Shown: positions 27,801 through 42,800 of the stretch, piece after piece | Layout of the letters: each line of letters begins with the position of its first letter | Position numbering within the stretch: position 1 is the stretch's first letter | DNA from: Rhynochetos jubatus | Taxonomy: Eukaryota; Chordata; Aves; Eurypygiformes; Rhynochetidae | DNA: 64,000 nt | Direction: 5' to 3' | Assembly: GCA_027574665.1 (NCBI GenBank) | Contig: CM050654.1 | Coordinates: 22,016,222-22,080,221 of the forward strand | Program-made: the position numbers and the translations under genes | The notes under the pieces: model-generated | Told to the model about the DNA's origin: nothing | The model's input: the letters and a program-made list of their open reading frames with translations, nothing else | Databases searched by the model: none

Positions 27801-30800
27801 AATATCCAGCCAGACATCTAGTCACTGTTTATCATCTAGATGCACGGAAGATGCACAGGTTATTATCTGGAAGAAATGATGACTGTATATCAGACTCTAC
27901 CATAGCTGGGGAATCCACACCACCACAGCCTCTGGGCAAGAGAGAGATGAAGTCTCCAATCTGTTCAACAAATGGTTAGATACAGTCCTCACTGCCACTC
28001 CTCTGGTCTCTATCTCTCTGCGACTCCTTGGCCCATCAGGGTGCTCTCCCCATCACCTGCTCCTCGCACAGCTCTACATCACTCTGCTCTGCCCTCCAAA
28101 TACTTCACGGCTTGCACAAAAACCTGCCCCCTAGCAGTGAGGAATCTTTCCAGGACTCTCATACTGTGTTATAAGAGCTTTCCAGGGTCTTGAAACAGGG
28201 TCTTCAGGTCATCCTGAGGTGCTGAGATCCTCTTCTCTCAATGGTAGAAAAAAGAGTTACCAGGTTGCCCCCAGATGTAGAGATGGCTCAGCTGGGGATC
28301 TAGAATGGAGATTTCCCAGAGGAAGAGGAGAAAACAGTCTAGGTCCTGAGATGATTTTTTTTTTTTCCTTCTCCATACTTTTGCAGCTCCTTCTGTCAGA
28401 AGGTTGTTTCACAGTGGAAGAGTAATGAAATCAAGAGCATGGCCCCAAGTGGGCTGACCCCCCTGCTTAGGGAAGTGGAAGGACAGACACTGACAAGCAA
28501 GATGACCAGTACATTAGGACAGAAACTTTCCAATCAAGGAAGGAAAAATAACAACCTCTGAGATCGTTTTTAGCTGGTTAAAACATTCTGCTCCTGTCTG
28601 TCACTCTGACTGTTCCTCCTGCCTCTGTACCACAGGCACACACTGGTCAGTCACATGCAGCAGAGAGGTGGAGAAGAAAAGGCACTTCATGAATTACATT
28701 TGTCATAACCATGCAGGGATGTGCCTGCTTCCCTGAAGCCTTCCTGCTTCCCGTTCCTAGGCTTGCCCATCCCCCACTGCTGCAGGTCACTCGTTTGCAA
28801 AAATGAACTAAAAAACCATGACAGCTTTGCCAACAGCATTTCTGTTTTGAATCCTAATTCAACAGGACATACAGGATACAAATAATCTTATCTTCAGAAC
28901 TATATATACTTGCCCCTTTAGACAAAGCAAATGCTGAGCACTAAGAGCATCTGTATAGGTTAAATAGGTCTCCTGTCTTGAACCAGCTTCCCATGATAAA
29001 TAACAAGGATTTTACTGTTACTTCTGCTACAAATATCAGGATGAAAGACTGAATTTATGACGAAGTACATGCATAATATAAATTCTGACGGTCAGAACAC
29101 ATTTATATCTTTATCGATCTGCCTTTTGGTAGCACATGCTGTAAATTACTGATCTTCCCTAACAGTGAGAGAAATACTCTAACACCAAAATGTCACCAGC
29201 ACCTGTTTGCTTATTAAATCTTCTTTCAGGTTACTTTTTAACATCAAGGACCATATAGTGTAATTTAGAGCACACATCTGAAACCTAACAAAGGTTTACT
29301 CACACTGAAATTGTGAAAGTCGGTGTAGCAAACAGCTTTCCCTCTTCTAAGCCTTCAAAAATTACAACAGACTTCTCAGCCTCCTTTGGGCTAAGAAGAC
29401 ACAATGATCTATTCTGGCTCATATACACGGTTTAGAGAACAAACAATGGTAACTCTAAGCAGTGGCACCTCTTGCAGCTCTTAGAATAGGTCAGATTTTG
29501 CTCATGTTGAAAACCTTAAAATTCTACCAGAGACAACAGAAACTCAGTCAGAACAATTCTAGGGAGTTTCTCAAAAACATCAAATACATTTATTTCTTGT
29601 ACAATGAAACTGGGGAGTTTCTAGCCTTTTATCAGGAATGGGTCTGCTCTATTTCTTTGGCCTGTCCCTAATGACCTAGGAACAAAGAGCCTACAGAACC
29701 TATAATAACTGAAGCTTTTTATGAGAAACAGTATGTTTTGCATTTGTACCAAACATTCTCCCTTAGGCATCTGTGGTATCCATCTCCCTTTGACACTACA
29801 GCATGCAGCTGATTTGAGACACTGGGGGTACAGAGAAGGTAGAAGATAAGGAAAGCATAGTCTGATAGTGACAGTTTCTTTCTTATACATCTTAAGTCAT
29901 AGCTGGAAAGGCAGCTAAGGACAGAATTCTTTTTTGTCACTAAGAAGGCAATTGCAGATCCACTATGACATAATTACAGAGCAGCTGTGATCTCACTTAA
30001 ACAGCATTAAGCTGACTGCCTGACGCCCTCTGCTGTGAAACCCCAAATCCAGTCACACTCCAACATCTTCACTTGAACTAGTTCACAAACTGCTGGGCAG
30101 ATGAGATCAGGTTAGTTCTGCTAGTTGGGATGCCACAGGCAGTAACAACATTCTCCCCAGTACTGTTACTGTGTGCCAGACCTGACCTGTACCCCATGGC
30201 CCACGGGAGGACACCAGCCACATCTGCCCTTCCTGGAGCTTCCCTTCATCTGAAAGTATGCTGGACTGCTTCATTCCCAGCTCTGCTGTTGGTTACTGAG
30301 TGACTTTGACCAAGATGCTCTTTATGTCAGTTTTTTCAGTTGTAAACAAAGGAACTGAACTCTTGTCTCTATTCTATAAGTACAGATGGCTAAAATCTGC
30401 TGACAGGAACAAAGCTTTACTGTGCTACTGGTGTTTCATCAGTCCAATGCGAAGGTACTATTATCTGGCAGGAATGGTGGATTATTATTTGGTTTATATT
30501 TTTGCAACTCCAATTTTTACTGCTTTCCAATTTTTGTCCTTCTGCATTTCATTCCAACAAAAATGCATTCCAAACAAACATGGATAATGTAGAACACATC
30601 CTTTCTTTGAGAATGAGAATAATTTAACTGGAAGGAATAAGTGCACCCTTGAAACCAAACTTATACAAGATCAGCACAGACATATTTCACTTGTCTTTAC
30701 TACTCCCATCTTCATTCCTTCCCACCTTGCACCTTAGTGTTCACGTCCACCACTTCTGTCTTACTATCCTCAGTCTTCTGCTATGCTCAGTCTTTTACCA

Positions 30801-33800
30801 AATATTATGGAAGTGAAAACCATGAAGTAACAGGTGGTAACATCCTGTCTTTACATTTCCTTTCAAGTAAATCACAGAATCACTAAGGGTGGAAAAGACC
30901 TTATAAGATCATCTAGCAGAGAGATGGCAAACAGTCGTTACAAAAGGCTTTTTTTCCAATAAATGGTAATTACATTAGAGCCCCGGAAGCATCTAAGCTT
31001 CACATCAAGCTCAGTGAAAGAGCAGTAGGCAAAAACTACTTGAGAAACTGAAATAGTGGCACTTAATGACAACAGGAGCTTGAAGAAGGGAGTAAGGAAA
31101 CTTTGTTTCATCAGACAATTACTTCCCATGCTCTCTCTGATACTTTAATCTATGCAACATACTATTCCTGGAATTGGCAATGCTTCCCAAATAGACTTGT
31201 CACTCCACCATGGATACATCTCTTTCTCACTACACTATACTTACTATGATTTGTGCTTACACAACAAAGCCAATAAAGCCACAAACCGTGGGAACTCAAG
31301 GGAAGAATGAGTGCTTATCACTAATGGTAAGGAACTCAACAGTATACTGAGTGAAAGATCTTGATACTATGACTTTGTGAAATGTAGCATGATTCTTTAC
31401 AGGGTCAGGACTTCCCACCCTGGAGTTTCTCACCTCTACCTAAAACTGCTGGGTTTTACTCCAACTGCTCATTAGAAAGCTGCAGGTAATTGTACCTATT
31501 ATACATGCCCATTCATCTGTATTAAAACTTCTGCAATACTCAAAAGTGGTGGAGACCTTGCGTCAGGTACTACAGTTTTGTATTTCAGGTTCATCTGTAG
31601 ACAGAGAGTCTACATCAATGAATAAAATGTGAAAACTTAGATTTGGTGGTAACCTTACACATCACAGTCTGTATCTTTCTGACATTTGCAAATGTCATTG
31701 TCTTAGCAGACACTGAAATTAATCAGTTATGTCAAAAGAAGATCATGTTGTCAGTGACAGAAACAGTAAAATATTCTTTATGTAATATGAACAGAATGTC
31801 ACTAAACAATTGCTTAGATTGTGAAAAAATGTAATCTGCATTCAGAGAAGTTAAATCTAAATGGAGCACTTAAAACCTGTATAATCTAGATTACCTATTA
31901 GCTGAATAACTCTGAATATAGACTCATCAACGGGAAATGCAGTTTGCCAGGCTGTGTTTAGGATGAGTAAAAAAAATTGAGTTTATCAAGAATAAAAATT
32001 GTATTTGTAGTGTATCTGCAGTACATTGCTGAACCAAAAACTACATTCTGATTATACATGTGACCATAAATGCTGTAACTTCACATTTTGATTTTACTAC
32101 TTCCCGAATTTCTTCATTCTTTAATTCCTTCCAGCTCAAGAATGATTAATTAATACAAAAAAAAAACATAACAGCTAATCATTGGTTAAATGAATTTAAA
32201 AGAAGAATGTCTGTCCCTGGAGATACGACTGCTCATTTTAATTAAAATTACCATTTTGTGATGCAATGTAAATAAGGGGGTTTGTATCCTTCTGCTCCAA
32301 TAACATATTACCTCTTCTACCTACTCTTAGGGATGAGTCAGGGTTTAAACTGCTAAGAATACTTGTGGCATGTGAGATAATTGTAGTGAGTAGGGCTTTT
32401 TTATTCATTTTAACATATAGTCTGCATTATTTTATGAACGAAGCACTGTATGTCTAAGATGGTAGTGGACAAAAATTGTTCTCTTAAGTGAGCAATGTCA
32501 TCTATTCTGGAGCTGTCAAAAAAAAGCACTTCATAAACATTCATGGGCAATTAATAGAGTGAACTCTTCAAAATGGATATTTTATTTCAACATAGAAATA
32601 AATATAGGTGAAAGTATATTATTTTTAGGAGCCAAACCTCCAACAACAAATATGGTTGTTTACCACAGGCCTTTCAGGAATGGCAAACCCAATTAACATG
32701 GAGATAAAATAAACAGATAATTAATTATTTCTCACATTATGCGCAGAGCAGCCAAGTTCTTAATGGAAAATTACAGTTATACAGATAAATAAGCAAACAC
32801 AGAATTTTACTGAACTTTAAAAATTATATATGCGCTGCATGTATCTCAGTAGATACCAAATACAAAATTAGGCTGATGCCAGGGAAGACTTGGCAGCATC
32901 TGCATTTTTTTTAAAACAAAATATCTAATTCGGATTAGCTATCATTGTAAAAACCCTTATGAGGACAACATATTATGGTCTTCATCTCAAGTCAATGTCA
33001 AGAATGCTGGGAATAGAAGCATAAATTCACCAGGCTAAGGACTATCTTGACTCTCTCTCCATTTGGATTTTGTAAGTAATGCATCTGAATTTCAAATGCT
33101 GCTGCAAAATCACATCTCTTCAGGCAGCAGAATCACAGTTAAAAATACAGACTTCATTTCTGAAAAATATATCATTACTATTTTAACACTTCAAAGCATT
33201 ACCTACAGAAGTATATTGAAACTTCCAGCTCAGGCATGTCGTGAATCACTATAACACATGAGAGAACACTTCTAACAAAAATGCTTCTTGAGACAGTGGC
33301 ATTTCAAGGGATGAGAATGGGGGAGTGAAAAAAGCTGCAATGACCAGGTTTAGCAATCTCGGCATAAATAAAATTATTGTCTAAACAGAACCGAAGTCAA
33401 AAGTATGCTTAGCCAAAGCTGCATGCTCGGGTTTTTGTCAGTACACAGGTCTGGTCCACAACCTGAACCAGATAAGCTTGTTATGCAAATGATGTCAGCC
33501 ATCAGGAAGGAGGTTGATAATGAAATTATTCGAAAGCTAACCACTCATCACAAGGGTGAAAGAAACATCAGGCAAGGTCCTAACATATGGATAAAAGGCA
33601 GTATGGAATTTATACAATGACTGCTTTTAATTTATCATAACTAAGCTGTCACAAGATGAGCATCACCAAATGCATAACTAAGGCATACAAATGAGCCAAT
33701 TATCAGTAATGGCTAAAAGGTTTGCAGCTGTATGGTCCAGTTTCATTATTTAATTTTTTCTACTAAGGTAAATCCAAGCCTCCATAAAAACATCTTGTAA

Positions 33801-36800
33801 CCCCTGCATCATAACAACTTTACTAAGACGTGACCGAGAATGAAGCAATGTCACAGGGAATTACATTTCGGTGTTCTCTTAAAGGTAGCTATGAAAGCAG
33901 CATATTTATTGCAATTGTTGCATTTCCCCAAGTTAAGAGACCGCATATGAGCATACTTCCTTACTTCATTGTGCCTATTACTGTAAAAATGAAAAGCAAG
34001 GCTTGAGAATCTGCAGACATTGCTGGTGAGAGGAAGTAATCAAGCAAAAGTAATTAAAAAATCAATGTGATTAAAAATATACAATTTGAAGATAGCAAAA
34101 ACAGAAAGGGTAAGATTAAAAACAAGTATAGCCATAAAAGTACTAACGTCTGACTTCTCTGAACAGGACACACTGAACTAAAGGACCGAACAAATGTTAA
34201 ACTTAGATGAAATGGAAAAGTGAAATGGAAATGTTAAATGAAAGATGAAGTTTTTTGTATTGTTCTCAAGCTCAGTAGGGACGTCTAAAATGGAAGATAC
34301 CAAGAAAGAAAAACCTGTATAACTGTGGAGGGTTGACCCTGGCTGGATGCCAGATGCCCACCAAGATGCTCTCGCTCCTCTCCTCAGCTGGACAGGGCAG
34401 AGAAAATACAATGAAAGGCTTGCGGTTTGAGGCAAGGACAGGGAGAGATCATTCAGCAATTACCGTCATGGGCACAACAGACTCAGCTTGGGAAAAAATA
34501 ATTTAATTTATCAGCAATCAAATCAAAGTAAAGAGAGAACTAAAACTAAATCTTAAAACACCTTCCCCCCACCTCTCCCTTCTTCCCGGGCTCAAATTCA
34601 CTCCTGCTTTTCTCTATCTACTCCCCCCCATAGCAGCTCAGGGGGACAGGGAATGGGGGTTGTGGTCAGTTCACCACACGTTGTCTCTGCTGCTCCCTCC
34701 TCCTCAGGGGAGGACTCCTCACACTCCGCCCCTGCACAAGTGTGGGGTCCCTCCCACGGGAGACAGTCTTCCATGAACTTCTCCAATGTGAGTCCTTCCC
34801 ACTGGCTGCAGTTCATGAACTGCTTCAGCATGGGTCCCCCCCACAGGGTACAGTCATTCAGGAGCAGCCTGCTCCAGCCTGGGTCTCCCTGGGATAATAA
34901 CTCCTAACAACAAACCTGCTCCAGCCTGGCCTCCTCACTCCATGGGTCACAGGTCCTTCCCCTGACCCAGGGGAAGCTTCTGGCAGCTTTTCAGAGAAGC
35001 CATCCCTGTAGCCCCACTGCTACCGAAACCTTGCCACACAAACCCAATAAAATAACAAAGCTGAAGATTAATGAACAATGTTTCTGAGAAAGGAACATAA
35101 TCTTGTTTACCAGGTGTACTGGCTCTCTAAAGCACAGGTGGAATATAACCCACCAGTGCTAGAATCCCCCAGCATATAGGCTACAGTCCATAAATACCGT
35201 AAAAACAATGTTTCCCTATAATAGAATGGAATTCATCCACCACCCAATGCTTCTGCCATAGATCACAATGCACACTGCTGTGTGAACAAGGACATGCATT
35301 ACGGAGGAACAGAACTTGGGTCAATCTGCTCTAGAGGAGTGTACTTCTACCACCCACACTGGAATAGATTCTGAGTTACACTGTAGTAATGACGGTAATG
35401 GCCAAGCTTTGTAGGCCAACCATTACAGTGCACTTCACCTTCCTGCCTGACATAAGCATGTATTTCATGGATTATTAATAAAATTTGCATTGGTCTTTCT
35501 ACTTTTAACTTCTCCTAAAATGGGAAGACACTGCTACACAATGGACTGACAAAGGCATCAGGTAGGCATATTGTACTCCTACACAAGTAACTAGACACAT
35601 TAAGGAACAGAACAGACTGAAAATGCAAATGTACATATTTTCAAACCTATCTTGAAAAGTCAGTCCTGAGGAACAGTGTTCGAAGTATTTGATTGTTTGA
35701 ACAGTGTAAACTTCCCAAGGGTTTGATAACATTATTCCCCATGTAACATAGTTTAGGCTGTAATAGATCACAATGAAATTCTGAAGAACCCTAAAAATCA
35801 CTCATAAAAGTTGCTGTAAGATTTTTCAGTCTAATGCTAGCAACTACTACTGATTTCTTAGTTTCACTGTAAAAAGAAAAAAAGCAAAGGAAAAGCATAT
35901 TTTTGTTCAGTGACAGCCACATCCAGAAAGTTGGTACCATCTAGCTAACACATTACATTCTTGGTACAACTGGTGCTCAATTACATATATTGGGTATACA
36001 ACCTACTGACTATTAGGAAGTGGAAAAAGCAACTGTTGGCTTTCTTGTATTCCAAATTCTTATTTTAAATTGACCAGCAGCTATTTTCACTAACCCTTCT
36101 TTCTCCTTGACACATAATTTCACTGCAAAAACCATCAAGGAAATCAGGTATATTTGTAAACCTGTCCCGGGTCCATCAAAGTCAAAAAGCAAATCAACTA
36201 CATTGTTCAGAGAATCTGGGAAGCAAATTACATGAGAAGATAAAACTGTGCTGTATAGCTTTCAAAAAGTGAAGCATGACCTAGAGCCTATAAAAACTGA
36301 AGCTAAAATCCTGCAAAAGCAACAACTCCATAAAACAAATTCTGTTTTCAGATTGACATGTGGAGGTCCTGCCGAATAAACTGTTTAAAAAGAAAATAAA
36401 ACTCACTGTGAAATGAAATGGTTGAATCCTCTGCACCATATTTCAGGATGTAGTAAAGTAGGAGGAGGATTTCTGAAAAAAATACAAAGTTTTGGGGTTT
36501 AGTTCCAGTAAACATTAAGATTTTATCTCACAGTCAACAAAGATGGCTCTGGTTCCACTAGGGAGAAAATGATGACCGAGAAAGTAATGCTCAAATTGTC
36601 TGTGTGTCCCCTTCAGATGCCTTTGGGTTCTTCCTGCTGCTGTTTATTCACTGACAGTTCTCCTCTTTTCATGTCCTCCTTCTTTTATGTCAACGCCTTT
36701 GAAGTTGGTAGTCAGTACAGCTCACAGTGCACTTCCCAACATCTCCCTTTCAATTCAGTCTGCCTCAGGAAGGATCAGCTGAAACTGGAATATTAACCTA

Positions 36801-39800
36801 GCCATCACACCACTTCAGCCCTTTACCCCAGATCACTGACTCTGACCAAAACTTCTTTAAGTATGGATACCTTCCTCATAAGAACTTCCAAATTGTCAAC
36901 AATCTGTAGGATTTACAATCTGGATTTTGATCTGTATTCAGTTTGGATGGTACTGTAAACTCTGAAACTATTAAAAATAGTTGTTATTTTGCAAGTGACA
37001 TTTAGCAGACATAGGTTCCATGTTAGTCAGCATAGAGTTACTTTCCTTTCTGATTGTTACCGTTAAAATTACATAAACATACAGAGCAAGGCCTATAGGT
37101 CATATTGAGTGGACCAAATTTTAAATGGCTCAAATTTAAGTGGACCAACCTATAGCTGGAAGTGTTCAGGAATCGCATATTATACTATGTTATCTTCCAG
37201 AGGTTTCCTTTGCAACTTAAGATTTGATAAGTACTGAAGTGTAACTTTTTAAGATGAAACTTGTGTTTTATGAAAACTTAATGATTCGTGTTTTGTTGCA
37301 TTTGAGGGCTCAGTGCAAAGGGCCTACATATTACTGAACTGGCAGGGAAAAGAAATGATTGTTTATTTTCAATGACAATAACGTTTCAGGGTTGTCTTCC
37401 ATTTACGAGGCTCATAGGTTCATGCACAACACAGAAACTCACTTTTCACAAGCATAAAAAAAAAAAGGTATTTATAGAGATAGTCCCAGGGAAAAAAAAG
37501 CCCCACCTGTAAAGGGTTTTTTATAAAGATAAGCTTTATAAACCTCTTTCTCCATAATGAAAATGGTTATCAGTCCACACATCCCACATGCACAAACCCT
37601 GCAAACAGCTTTAAGGGGCAGCCAGCTAGGGTTAGTATATGTTTTTACTCTTTGTTTTGCAGGAATGGTACTCTGACAATTTGGATTCTGATAAGATCAA
37701 CTTTTATTGTACTGTGAAGTACAGTGTATTTCTTTTTAGAATAATGCCAGCACTGTTTAGTGAATATTTGCTGGGAAATTTTGAATTTCACTGTAAAGTA
37801 ATTTGCTTTTTCAAAAGCTCAATTACTATTCATGAAATACGTACTTTTGTCTTTTCTGTTCACACTGTTCTTAAAGTCTTTCCACTATTGTAACAACAGT
37901 GCTTACAAAAAGCATATAGTTTGGAGGCTCTATTTATTGTCTCACAAGGAACTTTTTCTAAAAGACACAGAGATACTTACATTAGTTGCAGATGTTATGA
38001 TGGAGACAGGTGGAAAAACAGACCAGCAGAGCAGACATCATTTAGCCATTTGTGGGTTAACAATCAATGGAGAAAGTCACGTTTTTAACCACACAGAACA
38101 CGTTTTAATGCAACAGATTACTAAACAACTAAGCTCTCACTTGGTAGCTACTCTCTTAGAGGTGGCTCAGTATGCCATCTACCAAATCAACACAACCAGG
38201 GAACCTGTAACTCTACAGAAATTTTCTTGAACTTGATACTTTTGTATTTGCTGACAGAGGATAGTATGTTACTCTTAGTGCCTTTGTAGTAAAACCACAG
38301 AACTAGTGGTCCTCTGTACTTAAGACATAAATGGATGCTTCAGGCATGCATTCTATAAAACTGAGCTAATAAACATGACCAGAACTTTAATTCATTAGCA
38401 TCTGTAAAGTACATTGCTTCCCTTTGATGAAAGACGTTACTTAAATTCAAAGTACAAAATCTTCTCACCCATTTCTGACATCATGTCTATAAAGTACTTC
38501 CAGAAAGGGGTGTGAGAGGGTCAGCTTCCTACCTTCCCTGTGTCTAAGACACCACAAACTGGTTCATAGTGACATTTGAAAACACTACTGCTTCCATGGT
38601 ACCTCCAGAGGTGGATTTCTGCAGTAAGGACTCATAATTGAGTAACACAAGCCAGATATGCAACAGTAACACACTTGAAGGTTTTTCTGTGAGCACACTG
38701 TCTTTTGCAGTTTGACATTAATAATCCATTAAGATATCTGCAATTCATATCATATGAAAGAGAACAGCTAAACCAAGTCACATACATTATCAGAGGCTAA
38801 ACCAGAGAGAAGCAACACTTTTGCCTCAGCACTTCAGCTCAAAGATCAGACTAGGCCCATTTGCAATTCCAAAGTATATTAAATCCAACACATGGAGTTC
38901 TGTGGCTTTTGTATACTTGCATCAGCCAACAACACTGCATTTCACCAACAGCTGGCTGCTTCTGCAGTACTCAGAACACATTCGCAGAAGAACTAAAAAG
39001 CTACCTCTTGTTAACTTGCTGACTTAACCTATCCCACGCTTGTCATATAAAATTAGAATGCTCTGCTGGCAACCTCTCAATCATCCTTGCCCTATATATA
39101 AGAAGCTGAAGGACAATATAGTCTTATTTTCTACTCTAAGTGGTGGAAATTGTGAGAAGCAGATATGAATACTATTGCAGAAAGTGGGTATAATTGGCTT
39201 GCCTTTTGAAAATGTCCTCTTTTGATGCGAGATGAGTAATCAACCATTTATTTCCCAACTTTGTGTCTTTTTTCCTTTCTCTAATTCATAATTAGTCACA
39301 GAACTACATGCTCTATTTCCTTAGGCAGATGCATTGCTCTTGCGAGGAGTTTTTCCACCCTTGTAGTCAGTGCTTTCCATGGTCACACTGACACTGTTTT
39401 TCACTGAGAGTTTTGATTCGGTGAGGACTGCAGGACTGAGCCTGCACAAGACAGCCCATACAGAAGCACAATGTTCCTTAGCACATGAAGACATCAGCAA
39501 GCTTATCAAGCAAGAACTGTTGCTGAATTCTGAATGATACACGCAGAGTTATGTGCTGGAAATATTTTAATCTGTCGAGCTTTATGTGTTCCCTGTCATT
39601 CAGCCTGCCTCCAAAGTCACAGCTGGTAAAACAAAACCAGTCATTTTACCACAATAAGGCCAATGATGCAGCTCAGCGAGCACCATTCATCCTTTATGTT
39701 AAGCTGTGAGCCTAATTACAGATCACAGACAACAGACATTTGTTGGCAACGAGAAAACATATTTTCATCTTAAAATACTTATATGAGAATATCAGATTGA

Positions 39801-42800
39801 AAATGCTTCTACTTTTTTTTTTTTTTTTTAAACTATTTCAGTAAACATAACCGTGCATTTTATAAACAGAAATCAAGACAGGGCCTCCAGTGACCAAACT
39901 GCACCATCAGCCTACCACATTGTTTCTAATGAGAAATGAGCAGATGAACATCCAACACCTGTCCCCATGAACAGGCTCTGGCAATCACAGCCCTGTACAC
40001 GCATGCTGTGAATTATTTTTCTTGCAGAATGAATAGACAATATTTTTGTTGACAGTTGACGAGGTTTATACATAGAAAGTTTTTACATGAAATCAAACCA
40101 TTCACGCATATTTCAAAAAACTGAGTGAAACAGCCATAAAAAACCACAATCAACCACACATAATAATGAGATTTCCCAACAAAAGCTTATGTAAAACAAA
40201 CAGGTGCTGTTAAAATACGTGGATAATTAACATTAATTAATACCTGACAAATTGTCATACAAGTTTGAAGTCCTGCCACTCTAGAGCATCCCCATCTTGT
40301 GTAATCCAAAAATAACCAGGCAATTCTCAACAGGGCTCAGAGAATTTCCTAATGCACTTAGTTTGTGGGCCATTCAAATCAGCAAGAGGTTTCCATTGAT
40401 GTGAATGAAAAACTCAGATCCTAAAGAATCTCCCGTTCATCTGTCTCCCGCTGAAGGCTATGTTTGACTGACTTCCAGTAATGTATTTTACCAAAGTCCA
40501 CTCAGCAGGAAGCAGGGTATTGTATTCAGCTCTGTAAGGTAAAGATAGAAACTGCAGAGTTTAGGTGCCTGCAGGAGTGGAGAATCAGGACAAAACCCTC
40601 TGTGTATATGGAGGCAGGCCTTCGAAGTTCTTAGGTCATTGAAAAGCTGTCACCGATCTGAATGCTGCTGCAGGAAGACTCCATGGTTGGAAACTATAGC
40701 AGCACATTGCCTCAAAAGACCAGAAGGTCAGAAAGAATACAGGATCTACAACAAAATTGGAAGCAATGGAAGAAGCATGGGATTTGGGCAAAATGGCTCC
40801 ATGTCTAAAGCAATTGTCTACCCACTGATTCAATCTCATGGGCTCCAAAGGCAACTGAACATCCTCTCTATAAACTGTCTAGAATTGTGCAACTCTTAAC
40901 CACACTGGGCAACAATATCCCTTAAGTCTTCTCAGCCAGATTTATAAGCAAGGCTTTCCCATACATGTCTAGCCTACAAGGCACGATCTCTATGTTGAGA
41001 CCATATGTGCCAAATCACAGCATATGAAACAGCTGGAAAAGGTGGTCGCTCCTCACATCATCTTTAGCTTCTTAGGGCTCAGCAGTTACATAAACCTTTC
41101 TCAGGCAAGGAAATAGTACACTAACTATAGAATTAAGGGGCTAAATTACCCTCATTCTGTGGGAATGAAGGGCTCAGTCCAACCTACAAAACATTCGAGA
41201 GGAAGGGGGAGTATGCTCCTGCCAAATTCACTCTCCAGACACCTTCTCATTGGCAACTGATTCACTTCTTAATAGTTTCTCCTCTTCCACTACCCCTCTT
41301 CTCTGCAAGGACTGTTTTCCTTGTGTAAATATCTAGTTCAAAACTGTTAACACACAACTCCAAGTTCTTATTTTCTGGAATACCAAAGTCATATATCTAT
41401 CCATATAATGTGTAAGTACCTTAATCCTAACAAGGATATGCTGCTTCAAATGTACTGATTTAGTACAATACAAATCGGGTATGTTTTCACTCTGTCTCAG
41501 AAGAGAACGGCAGCTGTATGTCGTGTAACACATAAATACACATTTTCCCCTTTTGCTGTGATTTTACATGACTATTTTGTGCAACTACATAGATGACTTT
41601 GCAGATTAACAATGAGATATGGGCTCAGCTGCAGAACAGATACAAAACCACAAATGAACAAATATCAAATATCTCTTTAAAACACACTTAAATCAAGATT
41701 TATTCAAAAGTCTCCAGCTCAGAATATTTCATTAGCCAACATAATAATAAGCAAAAGTAAATGGTAAAAGGTAGTTCCAGAATTATGCACAAATCTCCTT
41801 TTGATTTTCAAGATTCACTTTATGCATTGCCACAAGAAAAGCGCTTCAGGAAGAATATAAAGAAACTGAAAAGAAACCTTCTAAGAAACCTTTCTCACAT
41901 AAACAATTCTGTGTTTCAAAATGGTAGAAATCTGATAAATTAAAAGTCACCTTTAAAGTAATGAGTACAGACAGAAATAACGTGCTAAAAACATTAAATT
42001 ATTTTCAAGGTCAAATAATGACCTTCAGAAAAATATATTAAACCCAATCTCAATTATGTAATTCTGAGGTTCATACAGACAGAAAGAAAATGAATGAAGA
42101 AGTATTGGAAATTGTTCTGCTTGGGAACATCTGGATTATCTTTGACTTTTTCCCTTGAACAATGCAATTCACAGGCCACTGGTTTCCATCAGATCTGGCA
42201 GCTGCAAGGTTTCATTAGCCTTTTTCAGGACTTGACAAAGCATCATTTCTTTCTGTCATTTACTCCAGTTTCCAGTTTCAGTTTCTGGCTTCACTGAGAT
42301 GGAAACAAGTATTTTATTTCAGAAATATTTTTGGATGGAGGGGAAAACATACAGCTTTGCACTCCAGTGGTCACGTTTCAAAACAAATATTTAGCATAAC
42401 TAAACTATAATTATGATTTGTCATCTCATTTATTCACAAAAGTTTCAGAGAGCTAAAGAGGGAGTAGCAAATTAACAATTGAAACAGAGGAAGTAATAGT
42501 AGCGATTTTTATTTATAACCACTTCACATCTTTACTGCAATGTAGCATTTTGCTTTTCTATTACAAGGATTGCTCCGTGAATTTGCAAAACAGGAGAATG
42601 GCAGTTGTCAAAGAAATAAAAATGGGACAGTAATACTTCCGTGCCCGACTGAAACACGTATGGAGATGCCTAGACACTACACTTTCATAGCCGGAATATT
42701 GAAATACTGCAATTACACCACATACTTGTAGAGTTGTATGGGAAAGTAAAATATCTGTTAAAATCTGAACGTGAAAATCCCACAGGTAAACTTCTAAGGG

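Larger units (their letters stand above)
23220..36406 (-). other. MYO3B intron (13.2 kb)
   Basis: Intron within the kinase region. It contains a MIR-like SINE (about 30260-30375), a CR1 3' tail (30871-30916) and an LTR (34324-35051). A GC-richer patch at about 27960-28500 has no recognised identity. Homeobox- and forkhead-like words at about 32640-32760 are noted in the findings. No other gene seen. Confidence 0.75.

Noticed and set aside
34598-34907. Frames of 77 and 84 codons on opposite strands
   Set aside because: They fall in the repeated GTGGGTCCC-type block of the second LTR and have no protein similarity that I recognise.
37832-38230. Plus-strand frame of 132 codons in the 23.8-kb intron
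   Set aside because: It has no recognised domain, no splice or promoter context and an AT-driven composition. A frame of this length is expected by chance in this much intron.
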